Part shown: one piece after another, positions 1 to 9,034 of the stretch
Layout: the number at the start of each line of letters is the position of its first letter
Numbering within the stretch: position 1 is the stretch's first letter
Assembly (NCBI RefSeq): GCF_026012015.1
Contig: NZ_BRXR01000001.1
Coordinates: 2,753,501-2,817,500 of the forward strand
Direction: 5' to 3'
Length of the DNA stretch: 64,000 bases
Source: Clostridium omnivorum
GTDB taxonomy: Bacteria; Bacillota; Clostridia; Clostridiales; Clostridiaceae
Translations under genes and position numbers: made by a program
The notes under the pieces: generated by a model
Databases searched by the model: none
The model's input: the letters and a program-made list of their open reading frames with translations, nothing else
What the model was told of the DNA's origin: nothing

Positions 1-1
1 T

Positions 2-1039
2 CTAGTAACAACACTTCAATCACAGTTTGCATCAAGCCCAGAAAAGGCACCAACAATTTTTACTTGTGAAAGCGGAAGTGGATTTGATAAGTTTTTTAAC
101 TACATGCTGCCATTAGATTCTGCAAAAGCTGCAAAGAACATAGCAAAAGGTCAAGCAGATGATGCAATGAAAGATGGTAAGCTATATGGACTTCCAATGG
201 CTGTAGAGGGCTTTGGTCTAATCTATAACAAAGCAATACTAAACAAGGCAGGAGTAGACCCATCCAGCATAAAATCAATGGATGACTTAGCTGCAGCGTG
301 TCAGAAAATAGCTAAGGTTGATGGTGTGAAGGCTCCAATAGCATTTGCAAAAGAAACATACTTCCAATTTATGCACCCATTCAATTGGCCATTTGCAACA
401 ATGAGCAATTATAAAGAAGTTATTCCTAAGGTTATAAGCGGACAAACAGATCTAAAGGATATAAAAGAAGTTAAACAGTATGCAGAAGATTTAGCGAAAA
501 TAAAACCATACACAAATCTTGCTAAGGATACTTATGATGATCAGGTTGCAGGTTTTGCACAAGGAAAATATGCCTTTATTCACCAAGGTAACTGGGCACA
601 ATCCATAATTGATGATTACAAGGTTAGCTTTGAATATGGAATGATAGGAATGCCTACTGGTGGAAATACTTCAATCGCAGTAGGAAATTCAAATTTCTTT
701 AGAGTTAATAAATATGCTTCAGAAGCTCAACAAAAGGGAGCTATAGCATTCCTTGATTGGCTATTTACTGACAAAGCAGGACAGACATATGTTACTGATA
801 AGTTTAAGCTAATACCAGCTTATAATGGCTTTGACACTAAAAACTTAAATACTCTTGCAAAAGAAGTTTCCAAGTACTCACAAGAAGGCAAGACAGTTCC
901 TTGGACATTCAACTTATTCCCAGCAGGTGTTGATAAGGACTGTGCAAGTGCAATGGAAAAATTCTATGCAGGTCAATTAACAAGCGATCAACTACTTGAT
1001 GAAATTCAAAAAGTATGGGTTAACGCAGCAAAAAAATAA
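2..1039 (+). CDS. Sugar ABC transporter substrate-binding protein (family 1), 5' end cut by window
   Basis: The reading frame is open from the first bases of the window, so the start codon and lipoprotein signal lie outside it. About 345 C-terminal residues remain. The visible part has the look of a MalE-type family 1 extracellular binding protein: a segment reading GLPMAVEGFGLIYNKAIL, then an FAQGKYAFIHQGNWA segment, then a C-terminal helical lobe with a WLFTDKAGQ-type motif. Such proteins bind an oligosaccharide outside the cell and deliver it to a two-permease ABC importer. The two permeases follow directly, and a GH65 phosphorylase ends the cluster, so an alpha-linked disaccharide is a likely substrate (inference). 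No ATPase gene is present here; importers of this class often share a distant MsmK-type ATPase. Confidence 0.9.
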   Translation, partial: LVTTLQSQFASSPEKAPTIFTCESGSGFDKFFNYMLPLDSAKAAKNIAKGQADDAMKDGKLYGLPMAVEGFGLIYNKAILNKAGVDPSSIKSMDDLAAACQKIAKVDGVKAPIAFAKETYFQFMHPFNWPFATMSNYKEVIPKVISGQTDLKDIKEVKQYAEDLAKIKPYTNLAKDTYDDQVAGFAQGKYAFIHQGNWAQSIIDDYKVSFEYGMIGMPTGGNTSIAVGNSNFFRVNKYASEAQQKGAIAFLDWLFTDKAGQTYVTDKFKLIPAYNGFDTKNLNTLAKEVSKYSQEGKTVPWTFNLFPAGVDKDCASAMEKFYAGQLTSDQLLDEIQKVWVNAAKK

Positions 1040-1150
1040 TATAAAAACACTTGAAAATATTAAAGTAAATCTGTTCTACTATAAGAACTTCGTTAGAATA
1101 TCATAGAACTATTAGAAAATATTGCGAAGCGCAAATAGTGGATACTATAT

Positions 1151-1179
1151 ATTAAAAGCCTCGATAAGAGGCTTTTAAT
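1151..1179 (+). promoter_or_regulatory. Intercistronic stem-loop between binding protein and permease genes
   Basis: A perfect 12-bp inverted repeat (ATTAAAAGCCTC / GAGGCTTTTAAT) with a 5-base loop sits in the 180-base gap after the binding-protein gene. It has no long T-run after it, so it is more likely a partial terminator or an RNA-stabilising hairpin than a full stop. Such hairpins commonly let the binding protein be made in excess over the permeases (inference). Confidence 0.6.
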
Positions 1180-1218
1180 ATAAGAAAAATAATTATCACA
1201 GGAATGGAGGGTGGCACA

Positions 1219-2097
1219 ATGGATAGAAAAATAAAAGGTAAAATAACCACTGCATTATTTGTTATTCCATCGCTTTTCATATTTATAAATGTAGTTATTA
1301 TTCCATTTATCATTGGAGTAGTATATTCATTTACAAATTGGAATGGCTTTGCATTTAAAGGATCTTCCTTTGTAGGCTTAAAAAATTATGCAGCAGCATT
1401 TGGAGATGAGAAATTTACATCTTCCTTTTGGCTTACTACAAAATATACCTTTGTTATGATAATACTTGTTAATGTAGTAGGACTTGCTCTAGCTCTACTA
1501 GTTACCTCAAAGGTAAAGGGGAAAAATTTATTCAGAGGGGTATATTTTTTGCCTAACTTAATTGGAGGACTTATTTTAGGTTTTATATGGAAGTTTATAT
1601 TTACTAAATTTTTTGAGCAGCTTGGTGAGCTAACACATTCCTCAAAGCTATTTTTCAACTGGCTTGATCATCCAACAGCTGCCTTTTGGGCTCTTGTTAT
1701 AGTGGGGGTATGGCAGATGGCTGGTTATGTTATGGTTATATATATTGCTTCCATTGAAAGCATCTCTGATGAAGTTATGGAAGCAGCAGATATAGATGGG
1801 GCAAATGCCTGGACTAAATTTAGAAAAATAACGTTACCTTTAATAACCCCAGCATTTACTATAAACTTATTTGTTACATTGTCAAATTCTTTTAAGCAAT
1901 ACGATACTAACTTGTCACTTACAAATGGAGGTCCTTTCGGAAGTACGGAACTTATAACTATGAATATTTTCCAAACAGCTTTTGGTTACAATAAATATGC
2001 TCAAGCTCAAGCTAAAGCTATTATATTTTTCTTGATTATTATGGTTATAACAATTGTTCAAGTGAGAACTACAAAAAAGAGAGAGGTGGAAATGTAA
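1219..2097 (+). CDS. Sugar ABC transporter permease, MalF-type
   Basis: Inner-membrane permease of a carbohydrate importer, first of two subunits. The chain has about six hydrophobic segments, beginning with a strong one at roughly residues 8-30. It carries the EAA loop that contacts the ATPase (EAADIDGANAWTKFRKITLP) in the usual place in the second half. The start at 1219 is preferred over an ATG at 1204 because GGAGG at 1206-1210 is spaced correctly for it. The stop codon overlaps the next start by one base (TAATG), which indicates translational coupling with the second permease. Confidence 0.92.
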   Translation: MDRKIKGKITTALFVIPSLFIFINVVIIPFIIGVVYSFTNWNGFAFKGSSFVGLKNYAAAFGDEKFTSSFWLTTKYTFVMIILVNVVGLALALLVTSKVKGKNLFRGVYFLPNLIGGLILGFIWKFIFTKFFEQLGELTHSSKLFFNWLDHPTAAFWALVIVGVWQMAGYVMVIYIASIESISDEVMEAADIDGANAWTKFRKITLPLITPAFTINLFVTLSNSFKQYDTNLSLTNGGPFGSTELITMNIFQTAFGYNKYAQAQAKAIIFFLIIMVITIVQVRTTKKREVEM

Positions 2098-2942
2098 TGA
2101 AACCTAAATCTAAATCTAATATAATATTGACATTTTTAGGGTGCATTGCAGCAATCTTCACTTTGTTCCCTATGTATATAATGATAGTAAACTCTTTTAA
2201 AGGAAGAGCACAGATATTTACAGACACAATGGGACTTCCTAAGTCCTTAGACTTTTCCTACTATATAGGTGCTATTGAAAAAATGAAGTTTTTAAAAGCC
2301 TTTGCTAATTCCTTAATTGTAACAGTATTAAGTACTACATTAATAATAGTTTTTTCTTCTATGACTGCATGGGCTTTAGTACGAAGTAAGTCAAAACATG
2401 CTAATTCTATACTGTATTTATTTGTAGCAACTATGCTTGTTCCTTTTCAGGCTGTTATGATTCCACTAATGCAATACATGAGCAAATGGGAAATCAAAGC
2501 TATCCACTTTTCCATGATGGATACCTTCTATGGACTTATATTTATGTACATTGGGTTTGGTATGAGTCTGTCAGTTTTTCTATACCATGGATTTATAAAA
2601 AGTGTTCCACGTTCTTTAGAAGAAGCAGCAGAAATTGATGGTTGTAATAAGTTTCAGGTTTTCTGGAGAATAGTATTTCCAACCCTTAAGCCTATTACAG
2701 TAACAGTTGCAATATTAAATGTTATATGGATTTGGAATGACTATCTCCTTCCTTCTTTAGTACTAAGAAGTCCAGAGCTTAGAACAATTCCATTATCTAC
2801 ATTCTATTTCTTTGGAGAATTTACAATACAGTGGAACCTTGCAATGGCAGGACTTGTTCTAACAATTATACCAATAATTATTTTCTACTTATTCTCACAG
2901 AGATACATTATTAAAGGTGTTATGGCTGGAGCACTTAAGTAG
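2097..2942 (+). CDS. Sugar ABC transporter permease, MalG-type
   Basis: Second permease subunit of the same importer, 281 residues, the usual length. It has about six membrane segments and an EAA loop (EEAAEIDGCNKFQVFWRIVF), followed by a W-N-D-Y-L-L-P segment typical of MalG-like subunits. It overlaps the upstream permease by one base. The two proteins together form the sugar channel; the ATPase must come from elsewhere. Confidence 0.92.
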   Translation: MKPKSKSNIILTFLGCIAAIFTLFPMYIMIVNSFKGRAQIFTDTMGLPKSLDFSYYIGAIEKMKFLKAFANSLIVTVLSTTLIIVFSSMTAWALVRSKSKHANSILYLFVATMLVPFQAVMIPLMQYMSKWEIKAIHFSMMDTFYGLIFMYIGFGMSLSVFLYHGFIKSVPRSLEEAAEIDGCNKFQVFWRIVFPTLKPITVTVAILNVIWIWNDYLLPSLVLRSPELRTIPLSTFYFFGEFTIQWNLAMAGLVLTIIPIIIFYLFSQRYIIKGVMAGALK

Positions 2943-2992
2943 TATGTGGTGATGTTTATTATAAAGATTTAGTCAGAAAGTGAGTATGCATT

Positions 2993-5272
2993 ATGAGCAA
3001 CGGATGGATGATAAGTGATAATAGTTTAGATATAAAAGAACTTTTAAAGAATGAGAGCATTTTTAATATTTCCAATGGCTATATTGGAATTAGGGGAAAC
3101 TTTGAAGAAAAGTATCCTGATGATTATCCAACAGTGAGGGGAAGCTATATAAACGCTTTATATGAAGAAGTTTCAATACCTTATGGAGAAAAGGCCTATG
3201 CTTTTCCTGAAGCAATGCAGAAGATTGTAAATATTATTGATGCACAGGATATCAACATTATTGTTAATGGAGAAGGCTTTTCTTTATTTGAGGGTACGGT
3301 AAAGAGCTTTCAGAGATACTTAGACATGAAAGAGGGATGCTATGTAAGAGAAATTTATTGGGTGTCTCCTTTAGGAAAAGAGCTTAAATTAAAGATATCA
3401 AGAATAGCTTCTCTTAAATATTTGGAACTATTTGCAATCAACTATGAAATTGAAAAAGTGAATTTTGATGAGGATATTACAATTATTTCATCTATAAATG
3501 GGGATGTAACTAATTTTACTGATGATAATGATCCGAGAGTTGCTGCTGGACATTCGCATATATTATCTGTTAAGTCAGTAGAGCTAGAAGATGAAATTAT
3601 GCAGATAGCTTCAGAAACTCATAATTCTAAAAATCTTGTGACAGTTACTACAAAGCATAGCTTGAATGTGGCCAATGACATTTCCTTTGAAAAGACTGAT
3701 ACCTCTATAAAAGCTATTATTAAAACTGCGCCGGGGAAAGCTATCATAAATTTTACTAAGTATAATGTGTATACTGACTCAAGGCGTTATAAAAATCCAC
3801 TAAAGGATGGCTTTAAAATAGTTAGAGAGCTGAGTAAAATGACTTTTGAAGAGCTCAAAAAGCTGCAAAGTGATTTTTTAAAGGAATTCTGGAGTATTGC
3901 AAATATTTCAATAGGTGGAGAAGATAAGCTGCAGCAGGGATTAAGGTATAACCTTTATGAATTATTGCAGTCGGTAGGGAAAGATACAATAAGCAATATA
4001 TCAGCCAAGGGTTTAAGTGGTGAAGGCTATGAAGGGCATTACTTTTGGGATACGGAAATATATATACTACCGTTTTTTACCTTATGCTGCCCTAAGCTTG
4101 CAAAAAATTTACTTAAGTACCGATATACGATTTTAGATTCTGCAAGGCTTAGAGCAAGGGAAATGGGGCATAAAAAAGGTGCAGCCTATCCATGGAGGAC
4201 CATAGTTGGTGGAGAGTGCTCATCATATTTTCCTGCTGGAACTGCTCAATATCATATAAATGCAGACATTGCATATTCCTATGTTCAGTATTACCTTGCT
4301 ACCGGAGATTTTGATTTTATAAAAGAATTTGGTGTAGAGGTCATTTTTGAAACTGCAAGAATCTGGCTTGAAATAGGACACTACCATGAAGGGTTCTTTA
4401 AAATTGATGACGTTACAGGCCCTGATGAGTATACTGCAATAATAAACAACAACTATTACACAAATGTAATGGCTAAGCATAATTTAAAGTGGGCAGTTAG
4501 GCTTTATAATGAGCTTCTTTTGAAGGATGAAGAACTGTTAAATGAGCTTTGTGAAAAAATAGCTTTAACAAAAGAAGAGGTAGAGACTTTTGAAAAGGCT
4601 TCAGATAAAATGTATCTTCCATATGATGAAGAGTTAAAAATAAATGCTCAGGATGACAGCTTCTTAAGTAAGGCTATATGGGATTTTGAAAATACTCCAA
4701 AGGAAAATTATCCACTACTTTTACATTATCATCCTCTTACAATATACAGATATCAGGTTTTAAAACAAGCAGATACAGTTCTTGCACATTTTCTTTTAGA
4801 AGATGAAGCAAGCTTAGAGACTATTAAAAATTCTTATGATTATTATGAGAAACTTACAACTCATGATTCATCATTATCCTGTGCAGTATACAGCATAATG
4901 GCTTCTAAAATAGGGTACATTGATAAAGCATATGATTATTTTATGGAGACTGCACTTTTAGACTTAGAAGACACCCATGGGAACACAAAAGATGGAGTGC
5001 ATATGGCTAACATGGGTGGAACTTGGATGTCTATAGTATATGGCTTTGCGGGACTAAGAATAAAGGAAGACCATATTTCTTTAAATCCAAAGCTTCCAAA
5101 GCACTGGTCTGAACTAAAGTTTAGTTTTAAGTATAAAGGCTTTGTTATAGCAGTGAAGGTAAATAAAGATAAAACTGAGGTAAAAGTACAAAAGCCTTGT
5201 TCTATTAATTTAAAGATTAATGGAAGACTTTATTCCTTTGAAAATAACACTAGTATAGAAATACTTAATTAA
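2993..5272 (+). CDS. Glycoside hydrolase family 65 disaccharide phosphorylase (kojibiose/maltose/nigerose type)
   Basis: Cytoplasmic enzyme expected to split an alpha-glucosyl disaccharide with phosphate, giving beta-glucose 1-phosphate plus the acceptor sugar. At 759 residues it has the full GH65 length: an N-terminal beta-sandwich, an (alpha/alpha)6 catalytic barrel and a small C-terminal beta domain. The catalytic acid is the Glu in the T-G-P-D-E-Y motif near residue 479. The N-N-N-Y-Y-T-N-V-M-A-K-H stretch after it resembles kojibiose and nigerose phosphorylases as I recall them, more than maltose phosphorylases, but substrate cannot be settled from sequence alone. It is 50 bases downstream of the permeases and is probably in one operon with them, so the imported sugar is likely its substrate. 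No beta-phosphoglucomutase gene is visible nearby. Confidence 0.9.
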   Translation: MSNGWMISDNSLDIKELLKNESIFNISNGYIGIRGNFEEKYPDDYPTVRGSYINALYEEVSIPYGEKAYAFPEAMQKIVNIIDAQDINIIVNGEGFSLFEGTVKSFQRYLDMKEGCYVREIYWVSPLGKELKLKISRIASLKYLELFAINYEIEKVNFDEDITIISSINGDVTNFTDDNDPRVAAGHSHILSVKSVELEDEIMQIASETHNSKNLVTVTTKHSLNVANDISFEKTDTSIKAIIKTAPGKAIINFTKYNVYTDSRRYKNPLKDGFKIVRELSKMTFEELKKLQSDFLKEFWSIANISIGGEDKLQQGLRYNLYELLQSVGKDTISNISAKGLSGEGYEGHYFWDTEIYILPFFTLCCPKLAKNLLKYRYTILDSARLRAREMGHKKGAAYPWRTIVGGECSSYFPAGTAQYHINADIAYSYVQYYLATGDFDFIKEFGVEVIFETARIWLEIGHYHEGFFKIDDVTGPDEYTAIINNNYYTNVMAKHNLKWAVRLYNELLLKDEELLNELCEKIALTKEEVETFEKASDKMYLPYDEELKINAQDDSFLSKAIWDFENTPKENYPLLLHYHPLTIYRYQVLKQADTVLAHFLLEDEASLETIKNSYDYYEKLTTHDSSLSCAVYSIMASKIGYIDKAYDYFMETALLDLEDTHGNTKDGVHMANMGGTWMSIVYGFAGLRIKEDHISLNPKLPKHWSELKFSFKYKGFVIAVKVNKDKTEVKVQKPCSINLKINGRLYSFENNTSIEILN

Positions 5273-5286
5273 TTTTTTCGCAGGGC

Positions 5287-5330
5287 ATAAAAGGGTGGTT
5301 CGTTAAGAATTACCCTTTTATATTTGAAAA
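5287..5330 (+). terminator. Rho-independent terminator after the GH65 gene
   Basis: Inverted repeat ATAAAAGGGT (5287-5296) and ACCCTTTTAT (5312-5321) followed by a T-rich stretch. It closes the importer/phosphorylase operon. Confidence 0.75.
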
Positions 5331-5418
5331 ATAAAACTTATAAATCAGCAAAAAAAGTCAGGATTTACTGCATAGGATAGTATATAATTAAAATAATCCC
5401 GGGAGGTGTACTATTAAC

Positions 5419-5865
5419 ATGTTTAATATAGACCAAATAAAAAGAATTCAAGGATCAATTGATTATATTGAAGAAAACTTATGCGAAGATATAAAGCTGG
5501 AGGATATTGCAGAAACGGCTTATTTGTCTCAGTTTCATTTTCATAGAACTTTTCACGCTGTAGTTGGAGAAACTGTAATGGATTATATTAGAAAAAGAAG
5601 ACTAACTAGAGCCGCAGAAGAGCTTGTACAACATAAGGTTAAAGTAATTGATGTGGCATTAAAATATCAGTTTAGCTCTCAAGAAGCGTTTACTAGGGCG
5701 TTTAAAAAGCAGTTTGGAGTATCACCCAGAGAATATAGGAAAAACAAAATTGAAGAAAAGCTGTTCAGCAGAATAAATGTTGAAGAGATTATTAATCCTC
5801 AATTTATAAACAGAAAAATTAAAGCTGCTAGAAATAATGAAGTCAGCATGAGGATGGCTGCATAA
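5419..5865 (+). CDS. Short AraC-family transcriptional regulator
   Basis: A 148-residue protein that is almost entirely an AraC/XylS DNA-binding domain: two helix-turn-helix motifs at roughly residues 8-105, ending in the family signature with [18 protein letters not shown]. There is no sugar-sensing N-terminal domain; the C-terminal tail of about 40 residues is basic and unrecognised. GGGAGGTG about 12 bases upstream supports the start. It lies just after the sugar operon terminator and 22 bases before clpP, so it could control either; its target is not evident. Confidence 0.88.
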   Translation: MFNIDQIKRIQGSIDYIEENLCEDIKLEDIAETAYLSQFHFHRTFHAVVGETVMDYIRKRRLTRAAEELVQHKVKVIDVALKYQFSSQEAFTRAFKKQFGVSPREYRKNKIEEKLFSRINVEEIINPQFINRKIKAARNNEVSMRMAA

Positions 5866-5887
5866 TTATTTTAAAGGAGGAAGTAAG

Positions 5888-6481
5888 ATGGCTTATGTTC
5901 CAACAGTAATAGAGCAAAGTGGGCATGGTGAGCGTGCCTTTGATATTTATTCCAGACTTTTAAAGGATAGGATTATAATGCTCAGTGATCAAGTTGATGA
6001 TGCATCTGCAAGTTTAATTGTAGCTCAGCTGCTATTTTTAGAGTCAGAAGATCCAGATAAGGATATATATTTTTATATAAACAGCCCAGGAGGGTCCATA
6101 AGTTCAGGGCTTGCAATTTATGATACTATGCAATATATAAAGCCAGATATTGTAACCATTTGTATAGGAATGGCTGCAAGCATGGGATCATTTTTACTCA
6201 CAGCTGGTACTAAAGGTAAGAGGTATGCTCTACCTAATAGTGAAATACTTATTCATCAGCCTTCAGTAGCTGGTGGTTTTCAAGGTCAGGCTACAGATAT
6301 ACAAATACAAGCTAATAGACTTATGAAGACAAAGGAAAAGCTAATTAGGATATATAATGAAAAAACCGGTCAGCCTATAGAAAAGCTTAGAGCAGATATG
6401 GAAAGAGATTATTTTATGTCAGCTGAAGAAGCAAAAGAGTATGGCTTAATTGATGATATATTGGTTAGAAATTCAAGATAG
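5888..6481 (+). CDS. clpP: ATP-dependent Clp protease proteolytic subunit ClpP
   Basis: Serine peptidase that forms the double-heptamer chamber working with ClpX or ClpC. At 197 residues it is full length. The catalytic serine is Ser98 in GMAASMGS, the histidine is His123 in the [11 protein letters not shown] motif, and the aspartate lies in the MERDYF segment near residue 174. An AAAGGAGG ribosome binding site precedes the start. No clpX follows; the next gene is on the other strand. A neighbour encoding an AraC regulator is unusual for the main housekeeping clpP (usually tig-clpP-clpX), so this may be a second clpP paralogue (inference). Confidence 0.95.
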   Translation: MAYVPTVIEQSGHGERAFDIYSRLLKDRIIMLSDQVDDASASLIVAQLLFLESEDPDKDIYFYINSPGGSISSGLAIYDTMQYIKPDIVTICIGMAASMGSFLLTAGTKGKRYALPNSEILIHQPSVAGGFQGQATDIQIQANRLMKTKEKLIRIYNEKTGQPIEKLRADMERDYFMSAEEAKEYGLIDDILVRNSR

Positions 6482-6483
6482 CA

Positions 6484-6520
6484 TAAAAAAAGGTACCTAG
6501 CAATAAGGTACCTTTTTTAT
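6484..6520. terminator. Bidirectional terminator between clpP and the convergent gene
   Basis: Arms AAAAAGGTACCT (6487-6498) and AGGTACCTTTTT (6506-6517) form a perfect 12-bp stem with A- and T-runs on either side, so it can end transcripts from both convergent genes. Confidence 0.85.
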
Positions 6521-6525
6521 GCATT

Positions 6526-7065
6526 TTATTTTTCTATAACTTCGCCAAGTTTTTCTAGTATGTACTGCTTTAATTCGATCTCTCCAATGAAGGTGTTGTC
6601 ATCAAAATCACTTGGTTTTACTCTAAAGAAGTTTATTACAAGTTTTCCGTCATTTATAAAATATTCATCCAGGTGCAGTGGAGAGAATATGACTTCTAAT
6701 TCTTCGTATTTTGAATTTGGATACTTGGAATTTAGACCATCCTTTAAATCTTCTAGATTTAATTTTTTTATTGGAGTTACCATTGCATTTGTGTATTCAA
6801 GGTCTTCCATCATCCAAAGGTTGTTATTATAAAATCTGCCTTCTTTTTTGTTATCTCTTGAAAAAATTTCTCTATTTTTAAGAGCACTCAAAGCTCTTCT
6901 TACTGATTCTTCAGTAAATTCACTGTCATAAGCTAGAGTGAAACCGGGCATTGCAGCTACATCATAGATAAACATTTCAGAAACATTATCCCTTTCACTA
7001 ACAGCCTGCCAAAAGTATAGCATTGCTTCTACTGCATCAAGATTTACTTTTATTCTTTGTAACAT
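6526..7065 (-). CDS. Conserved-looking hypothetical protein, 179 aa
   Basis: A soluble 179-residue protein with no signal peptide or membrane segment. I do not recognise its family. The start is supported by GAAGGGAG upstream on the minus strand. The N-terminal half reads as helical with a short winged-helix-like segment (EESVRRALSALKNREIF, about residues 53-69), and the C-terminal half is mixed alpha/beta with many acidic residues. It is convergent with clpP and divergent from the YesN-type regulator. No function is proposed. Confidence 0.75.
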   Translation of the reverse strand: MLQRIKVNLDAVEAMLYFWQAVSERDNVSEMFIYDVAAMPGFTLAYDSEFTEESVRRALSALKNREIFSRDNKKEGRFYNNNLWMMEDLEYTNAMVTPIKKLNLEDLKDGLNSKYPNSKYEELEVIFSPLHLDEYFINDGKLVINFFRVKPSDFDDNTFIGEIELKQYILEKLGEVIEK

Positions 7066-7370
7066 TATAAATTGCTCCCTTCACTAATAGTCTATTCTTT
7101 ATGGGTATGTTTGCTAGTACCAGTAAAAGAATATTGGTTATCGTTTACAAGGTTATTATAACACTAATATTAGAGATTTAAAAATTAATATGCTTTATAA
7201 TAAAAAATATATTATTAGTATCTAGCCTTTTGACTTCAACTTTCACCATTGCTATAATTATTCATAAGACACTAAACAATATATAGTATTCAAAATTTGC
7301 AATATTTTTAATATAACGAGGATAAATCAACTGAAAAGTGTTGTATATCTTAAGGGGTGCAGGAGGACTT
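7066..7370. promoter_or_regulatory. Divergent intergenic region, 305 bases
   Basis: AT-rich gap between the minus-strand hypothetical gene and the YesN-type regulator. It must hold promoters for both, but no single -35/-10 pair stands out. No small gene or structured RNA is seen. An AGGAGG at 7361-7366 is the ribosome binding site that fixes the regulator start at 7371. Confidence 0.4.
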
Positions 7371-9014
7371 ATGTATAAATTAATTCTTGTAGATGATGAG
7401 CAAGAAGTAAGAGAAGGTATTCTAAAAAAAGTAGAATGGGAAAAGTACGGCTTTGATATTGTAGGGCAAGCTGAAAATGGTAGGGAAGCCTTAGAAATAG
7501 CTGAAAGAACGGACCCTGATGTAGTAATTACGGACATTAAAATGCCATTTATGGATGGCATAAGACTTTCGGAAGAATTGAGCAGAAGATTTCCAACTAC
7601 TAAGGTTATTATTTTAACAGGCTTTGATGAGTTTGAATATGCTCAAAAGGCCGTAAAGCTTAATGTAGTTGAATATGTACTTAAACCAGTATCTGCTAAT
7701 GAATTAGTTGAGATATTATCAAGGGTGAAACTCTTGATAGATGAAGAAAAAGCAAGAAAAGAAGATATAAATACACTTAAAGAATACTATGTAAAAAGTT
7801 TGCCTATTCTTAGGGAAAAATTTATGACTACACTTATAACAAATAAGCTTCACCGCAGCGAGATTATGGAAAAGGCTCAAAGTTATAATTTAGATTTGAA
7901 TGGAAACGGTTTTATGGTTTCTGTTGTAAGCTTAGATTATAACCTAAGTGCAGAGGACGGAGAACATAAGGGATTAAATGAGGGCAGCGGCGTGCCTAAT
8001 GAAATGGAACTTATTAAAGTTTCGGCTTTAAACCTATGTAGTGAAATAGCAGCTAAGAATGAACTGGGAATAGTATTCTTACAGGATGATAAAATAGTTA
8101 TTATTGCGGTTTCAAAACAAGATTCAGCAGAGCAGTTTGCAGTGAACACAGTTAATACACTTGAAGAGATAAGGACAAGCGCGGAAAAATACCTTAAGAG
8201 TACTGTAACTATAGGAATAGGTACCTTCTGTACTGAAGTTAATGAATTAAGCAGTTCCTATAAAGCAGCTCTTTCTGCTTTAGATTATAGAATTGTCCTT
8301 GGAAATAATAGAACCATTTGGATAGCAGATATAGAACCACAAGCTGTAGAGAAAATCACCTTTGATGAATTAAAGGAAAGAGCACTTATGAGCAGCATAA
8401 AGGTTGGTACTGAAGCAGAAATAGGTGAAACTATAGATAATTTATTTAAAGAGGTAATTGAAATAAAAGCATCTATCAAGGACTATCAGATATATCTACT
8501 TGAGATATTGACCACCATTACAAAGATTGCAAAAAACTCTAATGTAGATATGGATGATATCTTTGGAAATAATTATAATTTCTTTGTTGAATTATATAAA
8601 TTCAATGATATCAATGAAGTTAAAAGTTGGGTTAAAGACATAGCGTTAAAATTGTCTAACTATATTACAAAAGATAGACAGGATACAGTAAAGCTTATTG
8701 TAAGGCAGGCAAAGGATTATGCTAAAGAGAACTACAATGATAGTGAGATAACAATAAACAAAATCTGCGAGCATCTTCATATAAGTCCAACTTATTTTAG
8801 TCTTATATTTAAAAGGGAAACTAAAACTACCTTTATAAATTATTTGACAAAGATTCGTATGGAAGCTGCCAAAGAATTGCTTCGTACTACTGATAAAAAA
8901 ACCTTTGAAATTGCTGAAAAGGTAGGGTATTCTGAGCCTAACTATTTTAGTTACAGCTTTAAAAAGAACTTTGGAATATCTCCTTCTGAATATAGAAATA
9001 GTCATAAAGTATAA
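7371..9014 (+). CDS. YesN-type response regulator (receiver + AraC helix-turn-helix)
   Basis: DNA-binding response regulator of a two-component system, 547 residues. It has an N-terminal CheY-like receiver (residues 1-125) with phosphoacceptor Asp55 in VVITDIKMPF and the conserved Lys in the VLKPVSA motif. A long middle region of about 290 residues follows, as in other YesN proteins. A C-terminal AraC domain (about residues 445-547) ends in FGISPSEYRN. The start at 7371 (ATG) is preferred to GTG at 7338 because of the AGGAGG just before it. The partner kinase starts 20 bases downstream. It most likely activates the downstream mglBAC operon, by analogy with the XylFII-LytS-YesN system described in Clostridium beijerinckii. 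Confidence 0.92.
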   Translation: MYKLILVDDEQEVREGILKKVEWEKYGFDIVGQAENGREALEIAERTDPDVVITDIKMPFMDGIRLSEELSRRFPTTKVIILTGFDEFEYAQKAVKLNVVEYVLKPVSANELVEILSRVKLLIDEEKARKEDINTLKEYYVKSLPILREKFMTTLITNKLHRSEIMEKAQSYNLDLNGNGFMVSVVSLDYNLSAEDGEHKGLNEGSGVPNEMELIKVSALNLCSEIAAKNELGIVFLQDDKIVIIAVSKQDSAEQFAVNTVNTLEEIRTSAEKYLKSTVTIGIGTFCTEVNELSSSYKAALSALDYRIVLGNNRTIWIADIEPQAVEKITFDELKERALMSSIKVGTEAEIGETIDNLFKEVIEIKASIKDYQIYLLEILTTITKIAKNSNVDMDDIFGNNYNFFVELYKFNDINEVKSWVKDIALKLSNYITKDRQDTVKLIVRQAKDYAKENYNDSEITINKICEHLHISPTYFSLIFKRETKTTFINYLTKIRMEAAKELLRTTDKKTFEIAEKVGYSEPNYFSYSFKKNFGISPSEYRNSHKV

Positions 9015-9034
9015 TAACTTAAGGAGCTGATATA

